Numbered from the stretch's first letter, positions 1-10,349 are shown. The stretch is DNA of 64,000 nt from Strigamia acuminata (GCA_949358305.1 OX442319.1:4836001-4900000); one strand, 5' to 3'. A program made the numbers and translations. The notes: generated by a model not told the origin, from the sequence alone.

Positions 1-3000
1 CGAGATTTCTGTCGAGCGGTTGGGTTATGTACGGACCATGGACTTAATTGCTGGTTCATAAGAGGTTCGGAGGAACGGCGTAGTTTCATGACTATGAGAC
101 AGGCGCTGGCCTCCGACCCGGTACTTTTGTTGCCACTAATCCCCGCCGCCCCTAAGATGGCAGTTCCTGCCCCGATTAGTGATGTAAATTGTGTTTTGTT
201 GAATCATCGCACATTGCCCACCAAAACTTTTGAGTTACCGCATGACGATGCGCCATTCAGAGTTAAGGTGGTGGTTTCGCGTAAGACCGCGGAAAATAGG
301 AGTTGGACATTTCTTTGGTCACCTCCACGACGCGAAAAGTCGCGCAGAATTCCGCGATGTACACGTGTCTACCGGAGGCCCATGAGTTTTAGCCAGTTCC
401 GACGTTCTAAACGGGTGCGCAGGGCTCGGAAGAGATTGTCGCAGTCTGCGGAGTCGTCCGTTCCGTCAGTTCCTCCCGATTCAGTTATTTCGGATGTGGA
501 AGGGAAAGTTGGTTCCACTGGTGGACAGTTTTCTCCTACGACCAATTTTGTTGAATATCTGCCTTGTCCTGATCCGACTAAGTTGGACTGGATTTATGGG
601 CAGTTATCAAATCAACTATCACCAAAACGCATCACTCATTTGATTGACGCGTTAAAACCCGTTTCGAACATCTTCAGAGAAGAAGTGGGGTTGTGCAATA
701 ACACTCTTTTTGAGGTTGATCTTAAACCTGACTTTAGGCCAATACACGTGCCTGTTAGGCCGGTAAACCCTGCTAAGAAAGCTATAATTGATCAATACAT
801 CGATCAAAAGCTGGCGCAAGGAATTATTCGTCGCTCGAAGAGTGATTGTGCCGTGGCCCCTGTCGTCGTCCCTAAGAAAGATGGCAGATGGAGGTGCGCC
901 ATGGACTTTCGCCCTATCAATGCGCAAACGATGCCTGACGTGTATCCCCTCCCAGATATTGATAACATCTTTTCATATTTGGGCGGGGCTAAGTGGTTTT
1001 CCATAATAGATGGACGTGAAGCGTTTCATCAGATCGGCGTTAGGCCAGGAGATGAACGTTTTCTCGCTTTTATCACGCATCGCGGACTCTACGAGTATGT
1101 CCGCATGCCTTTTGGACCAATAAATGGCCCTGCAACACTGCAACGTGCTATGAACCTTACGCTTGCGGAATTTCTTTACAAATGCGTCTTTGTTTACATC
1201 GACGACATTATTGTCTTTAGTAAAACATTTGAAGAACATGTAGAACATCTGAAGCAAGTTTTGACACTTCTTGACGCGGCAGGATTCACGATGAATGCCG
1301 GCAAGACAGAGTTGTGTAAGCGTAGCCTTGAAGTGTTGGGTCATATTGTTGAAGAAGGGAAAATTCGTCCTAATCCGAAAAAGACCAGCGCGATCCAGTT
1401 ATTTCCCGCGCCAACTAACGTAAAAGAGTTGCAGCGCTTTAAGGGCATGATTGGGTACTATTCTTCGTTTTTTCCGGGGTACTCGAAGACTTGTGAAGTT
1501 TTCAGGCCCTTGATGAAGAAGAATGCGCCATGGAATTGGACGGATGGCTGTCAAGCAGCGTTCGAGTATCTGCGGGACCAAGTTGCAACATCAACTTTGC
1601 AGCGAAGGTTTCCTGACTGGTCGAAGCCGTATATTCTGCAGACAGACGCGAGCTACTCAGGCTTGGGTGCTGCGTTGATGCAATTGGATAATAACGGCAT
1701 TCGTGTGCCAATTGCATTTGCTTCGCGCGCTTTAAATAGTGCAGAAAAGAATTATAATGTTACGGAGATCGAGTGTCTAGCTGCTGTTTGGGCAGTTAAG
1801 CGTTTCCGCAGTTACTTAGAACTTATGGATTTTTACCTTGAGAGCGATCACAAGTGTTTAAAATGGCTTTTTGCTCAGCGCGAACCAAAGGGCAGATTGG
1901 CTCGATGGATTCTGTCGATGTCAGACTTTCGATTTACGTTTCTGCATTGCAGTGGCACTAGCAATCGTGTCGCTGATGCGTTGAGCAGAGCTCCTGTAGA
2001 TCCAGCCATTGAAATTGGCGATGATGATTGTCCGCTCGTTGATGATGCGACATATTGTGCGTTCTTTGACGATTTCGCAAGTTGGCCAACCATTGAAATG
2101 GTGGAGCTTGACAAGCATTTCGTGCCTAAACCATCTGGCTCAAAGATCGTTAACGCGGCCAAACTTCGGAAGAAATTGCGTATTCTTCAAAAGAGACGTG
2201 AATTTGAGGAGTTGGAACCGCTCGAGTTGTTTGGGGATTCTGACACCCAACCCCCCAAACCCCCCGGCCCCTCGAGGGGGGGTAGTGTGCCGGCCGACAT
2301 GGAAAATGCCGTGTTCGGTGCACACCAGCTCTCCGGTGTAATTACGCCTCCAGCTGCCTTGCCGCCAAAAAGGCGTGTTGGAAGGCCCTGTAAGGTCAAA
2401 GTGGTTCCTTCTGATCCTGTGCCTAAAAGGAAAAGAGGACGGCCACCAAAACAAAAACGTAAAGTTGGAAGACCCAAAAAGATTGTATCACCTGCAAGAA
2501 GTGAGCATTCGTCTTCACCAGCGTCACCAGTTTCGAATAAAGGAAAATCTGGTAGCGAGCGATTTTTGAGTGACCATAGTTCCGACGAATATCGGACTAC
2601 GGTGCCACCTTTGCCGACGCGACCAACTACGCGGTCGAGGCAGACTCAACAACCTTTGGTGGACGGCCAAGTCTCGCCATACGAATCCGAAGATTTGGAT
2701 GAAGATCGACCGGCTGAGCATCCGGCTTACGAGCTTTTGCCAACTCAGAAAAGAATGAGGGAAGTTCAGTTGGCTGATGGTTGGGCGAAGGGTATTATAA
2801 TGTATCTGGATACTGGGCATTTGCCGCCTGACGAAGACGAGGCTGAGAAAATCAAAAAGCAATCTGTTGACATGGCTTTGTATCATGGGCTTCTGTGCAG
2901 GTATCCGCCAGTGACAATTGGCCAGCGCGCTCAATCGCGTCGTATTTACTTGCCAGAGCCTTTGAGACGAATTTATTTTCACTGCCTTCACTTCCCGCCA

Positions 3001-4239
3001 ACTTCTGGCCACCTCGGAATTGAAAAGACCATGATGCGTTTAAAAACGCGTGTTTTTTGGCCAGGAATGAAGCGAGATGTGGCTGAGTGGATTAAAGTAT
3101 GTGGGCCATGCCAGAGGGCGAAAGTTGAACGACGTTTGCCAATGGGAGAAATGGAAACGGCAAAACCACGCCGTCGTTTCAGAACCATTTACGTCGACTA
3201 CTTTGGGAAAAAGTTGAAGTCTAGCCAGGGTAATTGCTATGCGTTCGTGATGGTGGATGCGGCTAGCAGATGGGTTGACGTTCGGCTTACTGAAAATGCA
3301 GATGTGCCAACTACCATCAGGCAAATTGAGAAGTTTGTGCAACGTTGGGCCTTTCCAAAGACTTTAATTAGTGACAATGCGCCTACTTTTCGTTCTGCGC
3401 GTTTTCAAGCGCACTGTGCGGGAATGGGCATTGTAAATAAGTACATATCTGTGTATCATCCGCAAGGGAATTTGGCGGAGCGCCTGAACCAGTCACTGAA
3501 GACCTGCATTCTCGCGTACATCGACGAGCACGTGAATTGGGACCGTCATATTGGCTACTTCATTTTGGCCATTAATGCCAGCTATCAAACATCGCTGAAG
3601 TTCTCACCATATATGATGATCGTGGGGCAGGAAGCGCGTTATCCAGGCGACCTCGACAGCGACACCGACGACGGGGATCCTCTCCCGCCGGATGAGGCGA
3701 GGTATTTACATCGTTACATGCTACGCGTCGGAGCCGAGGCGCGGAAGAACTTGGAGATAGCAAACCTGCGACATAAGCGATGGTACGATCGGAAACGGCG
3801 GCCCCACGACTTCAAGCCTGGCGACTGGGTCACGCTGAGGAGCAGGATCTTGTCGTCGGCGGATAAGCAGGTCTCAGCAGGTTTCCAGCAGCGTACAGAA
3901 GGGATTTACATCATCCACCGGATCATCGGACCGAATACCGTGCTGCTGATGAAGGAGGACGGAAGTGTTACACAACCTTACCACATCGTGGACCTCCGAC
4001 ATTGGTATCGCGACCCGGATGAAGACGCGAAGGACTCGGAGGATGTTCCGGACCCGCTGGAGGTGCTGAGTGCTGTTGGAGACGGTTGCGGCGCTAGTTT
4101 TATTTCCCGGGTGGATATGAACGATATACACGCCCGAGTGGACAAATTCAGTGCGGAATCACGTGAGATTTGCATAAAATATTATGCCGAGAACAATATT
4201 CGGTATAATGATTGTGAACAGGAAGAGGATCCGCCATAA
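1..4239 (+). CDS. pol: Retrotransposon Pol polyprotein (RT-RNase H-integrase), 5' partial
   Basis: The reading frame is open from base 1, so the first ATG (88) is probably internal and protease or gag may lie upstream. In order I see a reverse transcriptase with the YIDD catalytic box at 1195-1206, an RNase H with TDAS near 1642 and a DALSRAP end near 1975, and a low-complexity linker. This is followed by an H2C2 zinc-binding module (two His near 2980 and 3020, CGPC near 3100) and an integrase core with D (VDYFG, 3196), D (SDNAP, 3370) and E (LAERLNQ, 3472). The chromodomain-like tail position is occupied by a basic GPY-type region. The linker between RNase H and integrase carries three AT-hook cores (GRP) at 2366-2482, which is unusual. 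No frameshift or stop was seen, so the enzyme may be active. Confidence 0.93.
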   Translation, partial: RDFCRAVGLCTDHGLNCWFIRGSEERRSFMTMRQALASDPVLLLPLIPAAPKMAVPAPISDVNCVLLNHRTLPTKTFELPHDDAPFRVKVVVSRKTAENRSWTFLWSPPRREKSRRIPRCTRVYRRPMSFSQFRRSKRVRRARKRLSQSAESSVPSVPPDSVISDVEGKVGSTGGQFSPTTNFVEYLPCPDPTKLDWIYGQLSNQLSPKRITHLIDALKPVSNIFREEVGLCNNTLFEVDLKPDFRPIHVPVRPVNPAKKAIIDQYIDQKLAQGIIRRSKSDCAVAPVVVPKKDGRWRCAMDFRPINAQTMPDVYPLPDIDNIFSYLGGAKWFSIIDGREAFHQIGVRPGDERFLAFITHRGLYEYVRMPFGPINGPATLQRAMNLTLAEFLYKCVFVYIDDIIVFSKTFEEHVEHLKQVLTLLDAAGFTMNAGKTELCKRSLEVLGHIVEEGKIRPNPKKTSAIQLFPAPTNVKELQRFKGMIGYYSSFFPGYSKTCEVFRPLMKKNAPWNWTDGCQAAFEYLRDQVATSTLQRRFPDWSKPYILQTDASYSGLGAALMQLDNNGIRVPIAFASRALNSAEKNYNVTEIECLAAVWAVKRFRSYLELMDFYLESDHKCLKWLFAQREPKGRLARWILSMSDFRFTFLHCSGTSNRVADALSRAPVDPAIEIGDDDCPLVDDATYCAFFDDFASWPTIEMVELDKHFVPKPSGSKIVNAAKLRKKLRILQKRREFEELEPLELFGDSDTQPPKPPGPSRGGSVPADMENAVFGAHQLSGVITPPAALPPKRRVGRPCKVKVVPSDPVPKRKRGRPPKQKRKVGRPKKIVSPARSEHSSSPASPVSNKGKSGSERFLSDHSSDEYRTTVPPLPTRPTTRSRQTQQPLVDGQVSPYESEDLDEDRPAEHPAYELLPTQKRMREVQLADGWAKGIIMYLDTGHLPPDEDEAEKIKKQSVDMALYHGLLCRYPPVTIGQRAQSRRIYLPEPLRRIYFHCLHFPPTSGHLGIEKTMMRLKTRVFWPGMKRDVAEWIKVCGPCQRAKVERRLPMGEMETAKPRRRFRTIYVDYFGKKLKSSQGNCYAFVMVDAASRWVDVRLTENADVPTTIRQIEKFVQRWAFPKTLISDNAPTFRSARFQAHCAGMGIVNKYISVYHPQGNLAERLNQSLKTCILAYIDEHVNWDRHIGYFILAINASYQTSLKFSPYMMIVGQEARYPGDLDSDTDDGDPLPPDEARYLHRYMLRVGAEARKNLEIANLRHKRWYDRKRRPHDFKPGDWVTLRSRILSSADKQVSAGFQQRTEGIYIIHRIIGPNTVLLMKEDGSVTQPYHIVDLRHWYRDPDEDAKDSEDVPDPLEVLSAVGDGCGASFISRVDMNDIHARVDKFSAESREICIKYYAENNIRYNDCEQEEDPP

Positions 4240-5591
4240 CAGCCTTCTTTTTATGTTTTTAAAGTGTTTATTAATATTTATTCGTTTTTAGCATTGTTTC
4301 AATTTTATAAGAGTTTTGGTGTTCGTGTTGATTTTTGTTTACATTGGAATGAGTGTGTTGTTGTGTTTTTTGATGTATTTTTGCACTAATATTTGGTTTT
4401 AAAACATTTTTTACTAATTGTTGATATTCGCCGACGTTTCGAGGGGGAATGCGGGGTCAAAACTCCATTCTTTTCCCGTCGGAGTGTTTACGCGACTTTG
4501 TTTTCATTAACTTTGACTTTGTAAGCGCTTGGTGTTGTTTTTCATGCTCGGTGACGGTTGCGCGTGTGTGGTCTTGTTTGCGACAGATGGCGCCGGAGTG
4601 TCTAGTGTCATTTGACCAGTGACGTCACATGTCAATCGGTGTCTGGCTGCCATCTTGTTTTCGCGACTTGACACGGTGCACATCGTCTCCACGCGTTCGG
4701 GATATTTTGAACGCGATTTGGACTGAGAAACTGAGCGTGGGAACACACCGAGGCGCGTTGACTATTGTAACAATACTAACCGTGAGTTTTATTGAAGTTT
4801 TGAGTGATTTTTGATAATTTTTCGCCGCTCGAGCAAACAAGTGTTTTTGAGTGCCGTGACTTGATTTATTTCTCGCCACGTGCCTCTACGCGAAGTTAGG
4901 AGAAGTTTATGTTAGTTTCTCGTTGATTTTATGGTTTTGTTTAGTTTTAGAAGTCTAATTAACGACAATTTATGCGTGTTTAGAATTTTTTAGTGTTTTT
5001 CGTGAACGTATTAGTTTCGTTTTGCAAAATGCAAGATGGCGTCGCCATACGCCTTAGATTTTTCCTTCGGGTCACGTGATGTCGGCCATCTTTGTCAAGT
5101 GCCCGTATGTCTATAGATGGACTTAGCCAATTTTTGAACTGGTGCATTTTGCTTTGCTACGCGATAGACTTTGTTCGTTCGCGTGTCGCTCATTAATTGA
5201 GTTTAATTGTTACGATGAACTTTATACATTTGTGCGAGGATTTTGTATTGTTATTAGATTTTTTGATTAATGTTTTTTCTGTTATTTTCAACTTTTGTTT
5301 TGGGTTATTGCGCATTGGTATTTCGCTCATTTTGATCGTAATCCCATTTCACGCGCTTTGTTTCCTAATTTTTATAACTTCGGTGATTTTTAATTGCGAG
5401 TACCTTTTTTGGTTGAGTTACGAGCTGCTACTCGAATTGTATCGCGTAATTTTTTATAATCCGCGTTATTAGCTGTTTAGTTTGTATTTTTTGTTTACTT
5501 TTGCTCGAGTGGTGTAATTGTTGTCATTTGTTGTTTGTATGATTTTTTGATTTGTTTTTGTTGCTTCCGATTTAGTGATTGAATTTATAAT
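4240..5591 (+). other. Retroelement inter-ORF spacer with splice acceptor
   Basis: This T-rich stretch separates pol from the downstream ORF. It has no long coding frame except a short hydrophobic one (5215-5472). A pyrimidine-rich tract followed by AG at 5574-5575 sits 17 bases before the ATG of the downstream ORF, a good splice acceptor. By analogy with env of gypsy-type errantiviruses, the downstream ORF could be made from a spliced subgenomic RNA. This is inference from position and consensus. Confidence 0.45.
5215..5472 (+). CDS. Possible 85-aa hydrophobic multi-pass protein in the retroelement
   Basis: The first ATG in this frame is at 5215. The predicted protein is almost entirely hydrophobic (Leu, Ile, Phe, Val), with three or four stretches long enough to span a membrane and few charged residues. 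It could be a small membrane protein of the element, standing where env is found in other elements. It could equally be a chance product of T-rich DNA, since TTT, TTG and ATT codons give hydrophobic residues. No family is recognised. Confidence 0.25.
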   Translation: MNFIHLCEDFVLLLDFLINVFSVIFNFCFGLLRIGISLILIVIPFHALCFLIFITSVIFNCEYLFWLSYELLLELYRVIFYNPRY

Positions 5592-7382
5592 ATGACCGGA
5601 CGTGGTAACGGATCCAAGCTCCCGTCGCGTGGTGGAAAGGGCCACAAGGACAAATCGCCCGTCGAAACGCGCCGCCAGCGACAGGCGCGTGAGAGATACG
5701 TGTGCCCTTACCCAGTTCCTGGATTATTTGAGCGAGGCCCGGTCTTGATGCCGAATTATCATCCGGACCACCCGATGTGTCGGGCCTTCCCCAATCGAGA
5801 GTTGTGCCCGGTGTGCTCGGGCTGGGGCCACCTTCGCGATGGCAAGGACGAGTGTTTCGCGTGCGAGGGGTTTGGCAATTTGAGACGCGCTCAATTTCGG
5901 ATTTGGATGCGGCGCGTGCAGGCCCTGTGTTTGGGGCGGACCATCGCGGATGGACGGGACATTTCGCGTTACGTGCTCCCGAGGATTTTCCAGCCTTTAC
6001 TCGGTTCCGCCTCTGATTGTAACCGCTTCGTTATACAACATGAAGCGTACTGGAGGAATACGATGCAGATGGCCGCTCGCGCTGGATTCCGACCACACAA
6101 TTGGCAGTATCCACCGTTGGGGTGCCTGATGTTGGCATTTGGGGTGACGGCGCCGCCATTACCCTCATTTTTTGAACGTTATGCGCTGAGGGAAGCTCCG
6201 GTGGCTCCAAGAGCGGATAGGCTCCCGTCTGTGACCCCGAGACTCCATTCTACGGCTCATAAAAAGCGCGATGATCCAAATGCCTACATCGCCAGGGGAG
6301 CAGCGCGATTCGATGAGGAACGAGACCGACTCCGAGGAATCGAGGAGCGTAATGAGAATTTACTCCAAGACATCGCGCATTTGCAAGACTTTCATCGCGT
6401 TGTGCAAGCGGGGGTCGCTGCGTGTGATGCGGCTACTGCCGCCGGTTCTTCGGCGATGCCGGCGATTCGACCTGTTCCTATATTGGAGTTGGTCCCCGAG
6501 CCCGCTGAGCTTTCCGTCGAGATTGAGGTGCCGCCGCCGATCGATGAGGTTGCATTGTCCACGGCCCTGTTGCCGGCTGGTATGTTAATCTGCGAGATGG
6601 ATGAGATAGCGACGCCATTTGGTGTCAATTTGCGTCGTGACTGGGCCGAGAGCGACCTCGACTACCTCATCCGGTGCCACGACGAGGCTGCGCGTCGTCG
6701 AGAGATTGCTGGATCGAGAGGTATGATTCCTCACTCCTCTCTTGAACAAATGGAGGACTCAATGGACTACGTGGGTGAGTTACCCAACCTCCGCGTATGT
6801 TTAACTGAAGCCGGCCGAGGAGTCGAGTGTTTGCCAGCGGGCGAAGAGTCGGATGATGATGAGGATTCCCGACCGCGGCGACAGCTTTCGCCATTGTTTA
6901 CTGGCCGTCAAACCCAGCGTGACTTGCCTTTTCCGACTCAGCCCGAGGATTTGACCGCTGCCGTTCGAAAGTTGGTGGCTGACCAGCACAAGAAGCGCGA
7001 CTTTGCGACGCTGCGAGAGCTCGAGCTGTACTTCGAGACGATAATGGCGCGTGCTCATTTTGATGTGATTTTTCCCATGGGTACCCTGGAATGGGAGGGC
7101 CCGTCCCGCTGGCGCAACGACACCTACTTGGAGGCGGATTCCACCCGATGGCGCGAGTTTTTCTATGGAATCATCAAACGCGAACTTGGACTTTCGGAGA
7201 GCATGGCGGCCCTTGTGCACCTTCTTGAAGAGGGGCACATCATGACCCTGCAACGACTGATCGCCAATGTTTTGACTGAGTTTCGTCCACGAAAGGAGAG
7301 CCAGTTGGGGGATGTCGTGACGTACCGCGCCATCAGCCTGATGAAAGAACTCATTACGGCCATTACGGGGTATGAGTTCTGA
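5592..7382 (+). CDS. Retroelement accessory ORF with H4-tail-like start and DnaJ-type zinc motifs
   Basis: A 596-aa protein in the env position, but with no signal peptide or membrane segment, so it is not a classical envelope. The N-terminus begins MTGRG and continues with Gly/Lys/Arg and His, recalling the histone H4 tail in its first 20 residues. At about residues 72-95 there are two CxxCxGxG motifs (CPVCSGWG near 5804 and CFACEGFG near 5855), the signature of the DnaJ zinc-binding domain. The middle is helical and charged, with a Pro/Glu-rich segment and an acidic run (EESDDDED) near 6845. The C-terminus is helical. It may be a relocated gag-like or chromatin-targeting protein. No known family is recognised. 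A splice acceptor lies just upstream. Confidence 0.75.
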   Translation: MTGRGNGSKLPSRGGKGHKDKSPVETRRQRQARERYVCPYPVPGLFERGPVLMPNYHPDHPMCRAFPNRELCPVCSGWGHLRDGKDECFACEGFGNLRRAQFRIWMRRVQALCLGRTIADGRDISRYVLPRIFQPLLGSASDCNRFVIQHEAYWRNTMQMAARAGFRPHNWQYPPLGCLMLAFGVTAPPLPSFFERYALREAPVAPRADRLPSVTPRLHSTAHKKRDDPNAYIARGAARFDEERDRLRGIEERNENLLQDIAHLQDFHRVVQAGVAACDAATAAGSSAMPAIRPVPILELVPEPAELSVEIEVPPPIDEVALSTALLPAGMLICEMDEIATPFGVNLRRDWAESDLDYLIRCHDEAARRREIAGSRGMIPHSSLEQMEDSMDYVGELPNLRVCLTEAGRGVECLPAGEESDDDEDSRPRRQLSPLFTGRQTQRDLPFPTQPEDLTAAVRKLVADQHKKRDFATLRELELYFETIMARAHFDVIFPMGTLEWEGPSRWRNDTYLEADSTRWREFFYGIIKRELGLSESMAALVHLLEEGHIMTLQRLIANVLTEFRPRKESQLGDVVTYRAISLMKELITAITGYEF

Positions 7383-7797
7383 GTGTTGTGCCTTCGTAAG
7401 TGACATTTTTTCCCGAACGTGACTTTTTTCGCGTAGTTCTTCGCGAAGTTAGTGTTGAACGCGAACTTTTCTTTTGAACAATACCAGTGATATTGACATT
7501 TTCCTGAATTGTGATTGTTTTATTTTTTGTGTTCTTTGTCGCGCCGATGTTTGAATTTGATTTTTTCTTTGCGCGACTTTGAATTTTGTTTTTGATATTT
7601 AGTGCATTGCTAGTAGTTTAGTTTTTGTTTTCGGCGCTTAACGCTTGTATTGTTGAGTCTACGCGATAAGTTCTCGCGCCTCATTAGTGTATTGTTTAAT
7701 CATTCCAACAGTGTCATTTGATTTGATTTCTTGTATCGCATTTTACTTTCGTTTTCAGATTTTGAACAGAGATTAAAATACTCTGGTCCGAGGGGCG
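7383..7797 (+). other. Retroelement 3' untranslated spacer and polypurine tract
   Basis: T-rich non-coding DNA between the accessory ORF and the 3' LTR. A purine-rich string, gaggggcg, at 7790-7797 directly precedes the LTR and is the likely polypurine tract for plus-strand priming. Confidence 0.55.
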
Positions 7798-8799
7798 TGT
7801 CACGGCCCGGCATTTACGCGCCTGTGATCCTCACCTAATTGTTGTGTTGTGCGCGTTATTCCGTGTGTTTTCCACCATTGTTAAAACTCCTAATAAATCC
7901 CTAAACCTGTTTGTGTTTGAGTTTGAGTTTTGATTTGTCCTTGTTTCCTGTCCATGTTTATCCCTTGACCTGGCCTGGTGTGGCTCAATTTGGCCACATC
8001 AGACTAGTCTAAGTCAGGTATTTCCCACTGTTACCCCTCCTGATTTCGTTTAGTTTATCCTACCTAATTTAAATGTTTAGTCACTCGCGACTGACTCATC
8101 GCGATGATTATTCACGAGCGCGCCTGATTGGCCCACGCGTGCTTGACTCATGGTTCTCCCCTTGTTTTCTGTGATAGACTTGGCCCAAGTTCACTTCTGA
8201 GCTGTTTCAGCCAAGTCTGATCAGAAGGCGTAAGACCATGAGCTATCGTAAGTGCCTTAGCTGGCCGTTGTGCATTTGGCAGTCTCTCCTGTGTTAACTC
8301 ACAGTATAACTCCATGCCACGTAATTGTGCATGTTTGAGTATATTCATGGTCATATCGCGTGTCTAAATTCCGCGTGTCATCTTTGTTTCCTTTCCTTTC
8401 GATGTTCTTTTGTGTTTACACGACGTTTTATGCCACTGACGTGCCTCTGGACTAGAAATTAGATTCAAGTAGCTAATGAGTTGTTTATTTCGTCTTTTGT
8501 GCGCGATTAGTGCGCGCTTGCTCGGTCTGGCCGCTCCGCCATTAGGAGTCCCTGCCAGATTAGCTTAAGCCACGTTTGCGTTGTTAAGTCCGCACGTGAG
8601 CAGTACTTCTTCCATTTTTAAGGCTCCAACAAACTCGGTAATAATTCGTAACATGATCGAATAGGGGGTTAAGCTTGCCGCCACCCTTCAGGCTGCTTAA
8701 CGTTGCCGGGCCCTTATTCGGGACCAGGCTCTCTTGTATCGTAACTGGCGCGTCTTTCAAACGCGGTTTCAAACAACCAGAAACAACCGGTTCATGACA
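7798..8799 (+). repeat. 3' LTR of the gypsy-class element
   Basis: It begins TGTCACGG directly after a purine-rich tract and ends TCATGACA, giving the 5-bp terminal inverted repeat TGTCA/TGACA and the usual TG...CA ends. Length is about 1.0 kb. The sequence inside has aataaat near 7892 as a possible polyadenylation signal and no long coding frame. The exact right end is uncertain by a few bases because the partner LTR is out of the window. Confidence 0.7.
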
Positions 8800-8821
8800 C
8801 ATGTGTTAACCCAGGTTAATC

Positions 8822-9252
8822 TCAATTTTCGCAGTTGTAGATTTTTTCCGTCTTTTTTGTAAGGCTTATTGAGATTTCTTTGATGCCGACGAACACCAAC
8901 TCTTGTTCCGACAGGGATTTGAGAAGACGAATTGTGACCTTGGTTCTGCACTGTAGGGATTTGAGTCGAGCCAAGTGCGTTAACAAGGCTCTTTCGGCTC
9001 CACTTGCAGTCACGTTTGTCCCGTCAACCCTCAATTCCTCCAAATCTTTCGCCACCGATTGTGGTGCGTAAAGAAACTCGATGTCACGATCTGTTACATC
9101 AGGGGTAAACAGCATCAGCTTCTTCAAATGCGGGCAAGATTTAGATATAACAAACAACGTGTGGTCGTTGAAGGTGTCGTGAACGTGTCCATCCGCTGTA
9201 ATTTCTTGCAGGTATATGGAAAAGATGTTATGAAAAGCTGTACAGTGTCAAG
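8822..9252 (-). pseudogene. Leucine-rich-repeat protein, last exon, probably broken
   Basis: Read on the minus strand, this frame has LRR-like segments (KSCPHLKKLML; KDLEELRV; LARLKSLQ) and ends in a TGA at 8822. A possible splice acceptor (TGTACAG) lies near 9252. The 5' part shows LRR-like text in a different frame, so a frameshift is likely. The retrotransposon right end is within about 20 bases of the stop codon. The family matches the LRR gene near 28.2 kb in style, and a third fragment lies at 19.37 kb. No intact start was found, so I treat it as a fragment or pseudogene. Confidence 0.5.
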
Positions 9253-10025
9253 TGGTGTGAATCCGTTGCAGGCTGGAAATTTATGTACCGGTATATGTAC
9301 GTAAGGAAAACTTATGGTGGCTTTTACGCTCTAGTTCGAACAAAGAAAAAACAAATTAGTTTCTAAAACGGAGTGGATATTTCCACAGAAAATCAGAAAA
9401 ATAAAAAAAAACCAACGACCGATATTGATTGACAGCGATTTTGTTATGTTGGTTTGATTTTCAACTGATTGATTTTCAACCCAGCACACTGGGAAGAAAA
9501 CCCACCCAAGTGTAATTTGAGTGATTATTCCTGTTACCAAACTGATACATTGAAAAAACATTTAACCGGGCTCACAAAAATGAAAAAATTCACCTCCTTC
9601 ATAATTCTTAAAATCAAAATGCTCGATTACGCCTCGGAAATCATAAATCTCTCGCTTAATTTCCAATTTTAATACACTTTTAAAACTTCTACAAAAACCT
9701 GTCAACCCCATGTGTTGTAAATGAACTGTTAAAACCTTAAAAATTAATAGACGATGTAAATACAGTGATAGCATTCTACTACGAAGAGTTGGGCCCAATG
9801 GCCAGCAATAGGCCTGAAGATTTTGATGTTACATTTCAAGTTCTATGCTCTTTGGAGAGCACAAAAGAAGCACAGCTGCTTGAATTTTGTGGTTTCGTTA
9901 TTAGAGTTGTCACCCGACAACCAAGCACATTGTTTACAAAGAATTAGCATACACGATTTGCATTATTGATATTCATGTGTAACATCAAAAATGAGGAATG
10001 TAGCAGACATATCGCTATTCCGCCC
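9253..10025. other. Intergenic DNA with a decayed zinc-finger tail
   Basis: The segment 9495-9640 is a degenerate copy of the 3' end of the zinc-finger genes (SDYSCYQTDTLKKHL can be read at about 9515-9560). It is closely repeated at 17700-17870. The rest is AT-rich with no supported gene. Confidence 0.5.
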
Positions 10026-10289
10026 TTAAATATGAGTTAGGGACGATAATTTGTAAGGTAATTTGGTGGTCTTTTGATGCGTTGAGATGCTCTCGATGGA
10101 GTGGGCTGGCGCATTGCCAGCGGAATTATTCATCGAATTTGGCGGAGATGATGAACCCGGAGTGGATCCTTGGGTTAGAGGTACAACGATGAGTGATTTT
10201 ATAAAACCAAAATCCACGACCGGGTTAGTGGTTGTCAGTATTGGTTGATTAACAGGTAAAGTCTGTTGAGCCTCATTGCATTGCGGCAC
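10026..10289 (-). CDS. Possible exon of unknown protein
   Basis: An 87-residue open frame rich in Ser, Thr, Pro, Asn and Gln, with a short hydrophobic core (GFIKSLIVVPL). Composition is protein-like rather than random and splice sites could flank it, but I recognise no family. It could be a low-complexity exon of a gene on the minus strand or a chance frame. Confidence 0.2.
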   Translation of the reverse strand: MPQCNEAQQTLPVNQPILTTTNPVVDFGFIKSLIVVPLTQGSTPGSSSPPNSMNNSAGNAPAHSIESISTHQKTTKLPYKLSSLTHI

Positions 10290-10349
10290 TTACATTCTCT
10301 ATTTGTCGATTAAACAGGCGGACAGATGGAAGGACAACATCCACCCTAG

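Larger units (their letters stand above)
1..8799 (+). mobile_element. Ty3/gypsy-class LTR retrotransposon, left end outside window
   Basis: The element contains a pol ORF with the order reverse transcriptase, RNase H, zinc-binding H2C2, integrase, which is the Ty3/gypsy (Metaviridae) order. A second large ORF lies downstream and a 3' LTR closes it. The 5' LTR, primer binding site and probably gag lie left of the window. The base composition (GC-rich coding, T-rich spacers with many cgc/gcg words) differs from the AT-rich host DNA that begins just after 8800. The right boundary falls 15-25 bp from the stop codon of a minus-strand LRR reading frame. Both ORFs are long and open, so this looks like a recent insertion. 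Target-site duplication cannot be checked because only one end is present. Confidence 0.9.

Noticed and set aside
2009-3012. Several ORFs overlapping pol in other frames
   Set aside because: They are shadows of the long pol frame, which has clear domain motifs.
5592-7382. Classical retroviral envelope gene
   Set aside because: It is in the env position, but I see no signal peptide, membrane anchor or furin-type site, so I describe it only as an accessory ORF.
8148-8354. 68-residue minus-strand ORF in the LTR
   Set aside because: It lies within the 3' LTR, is short and has no sign of coding.
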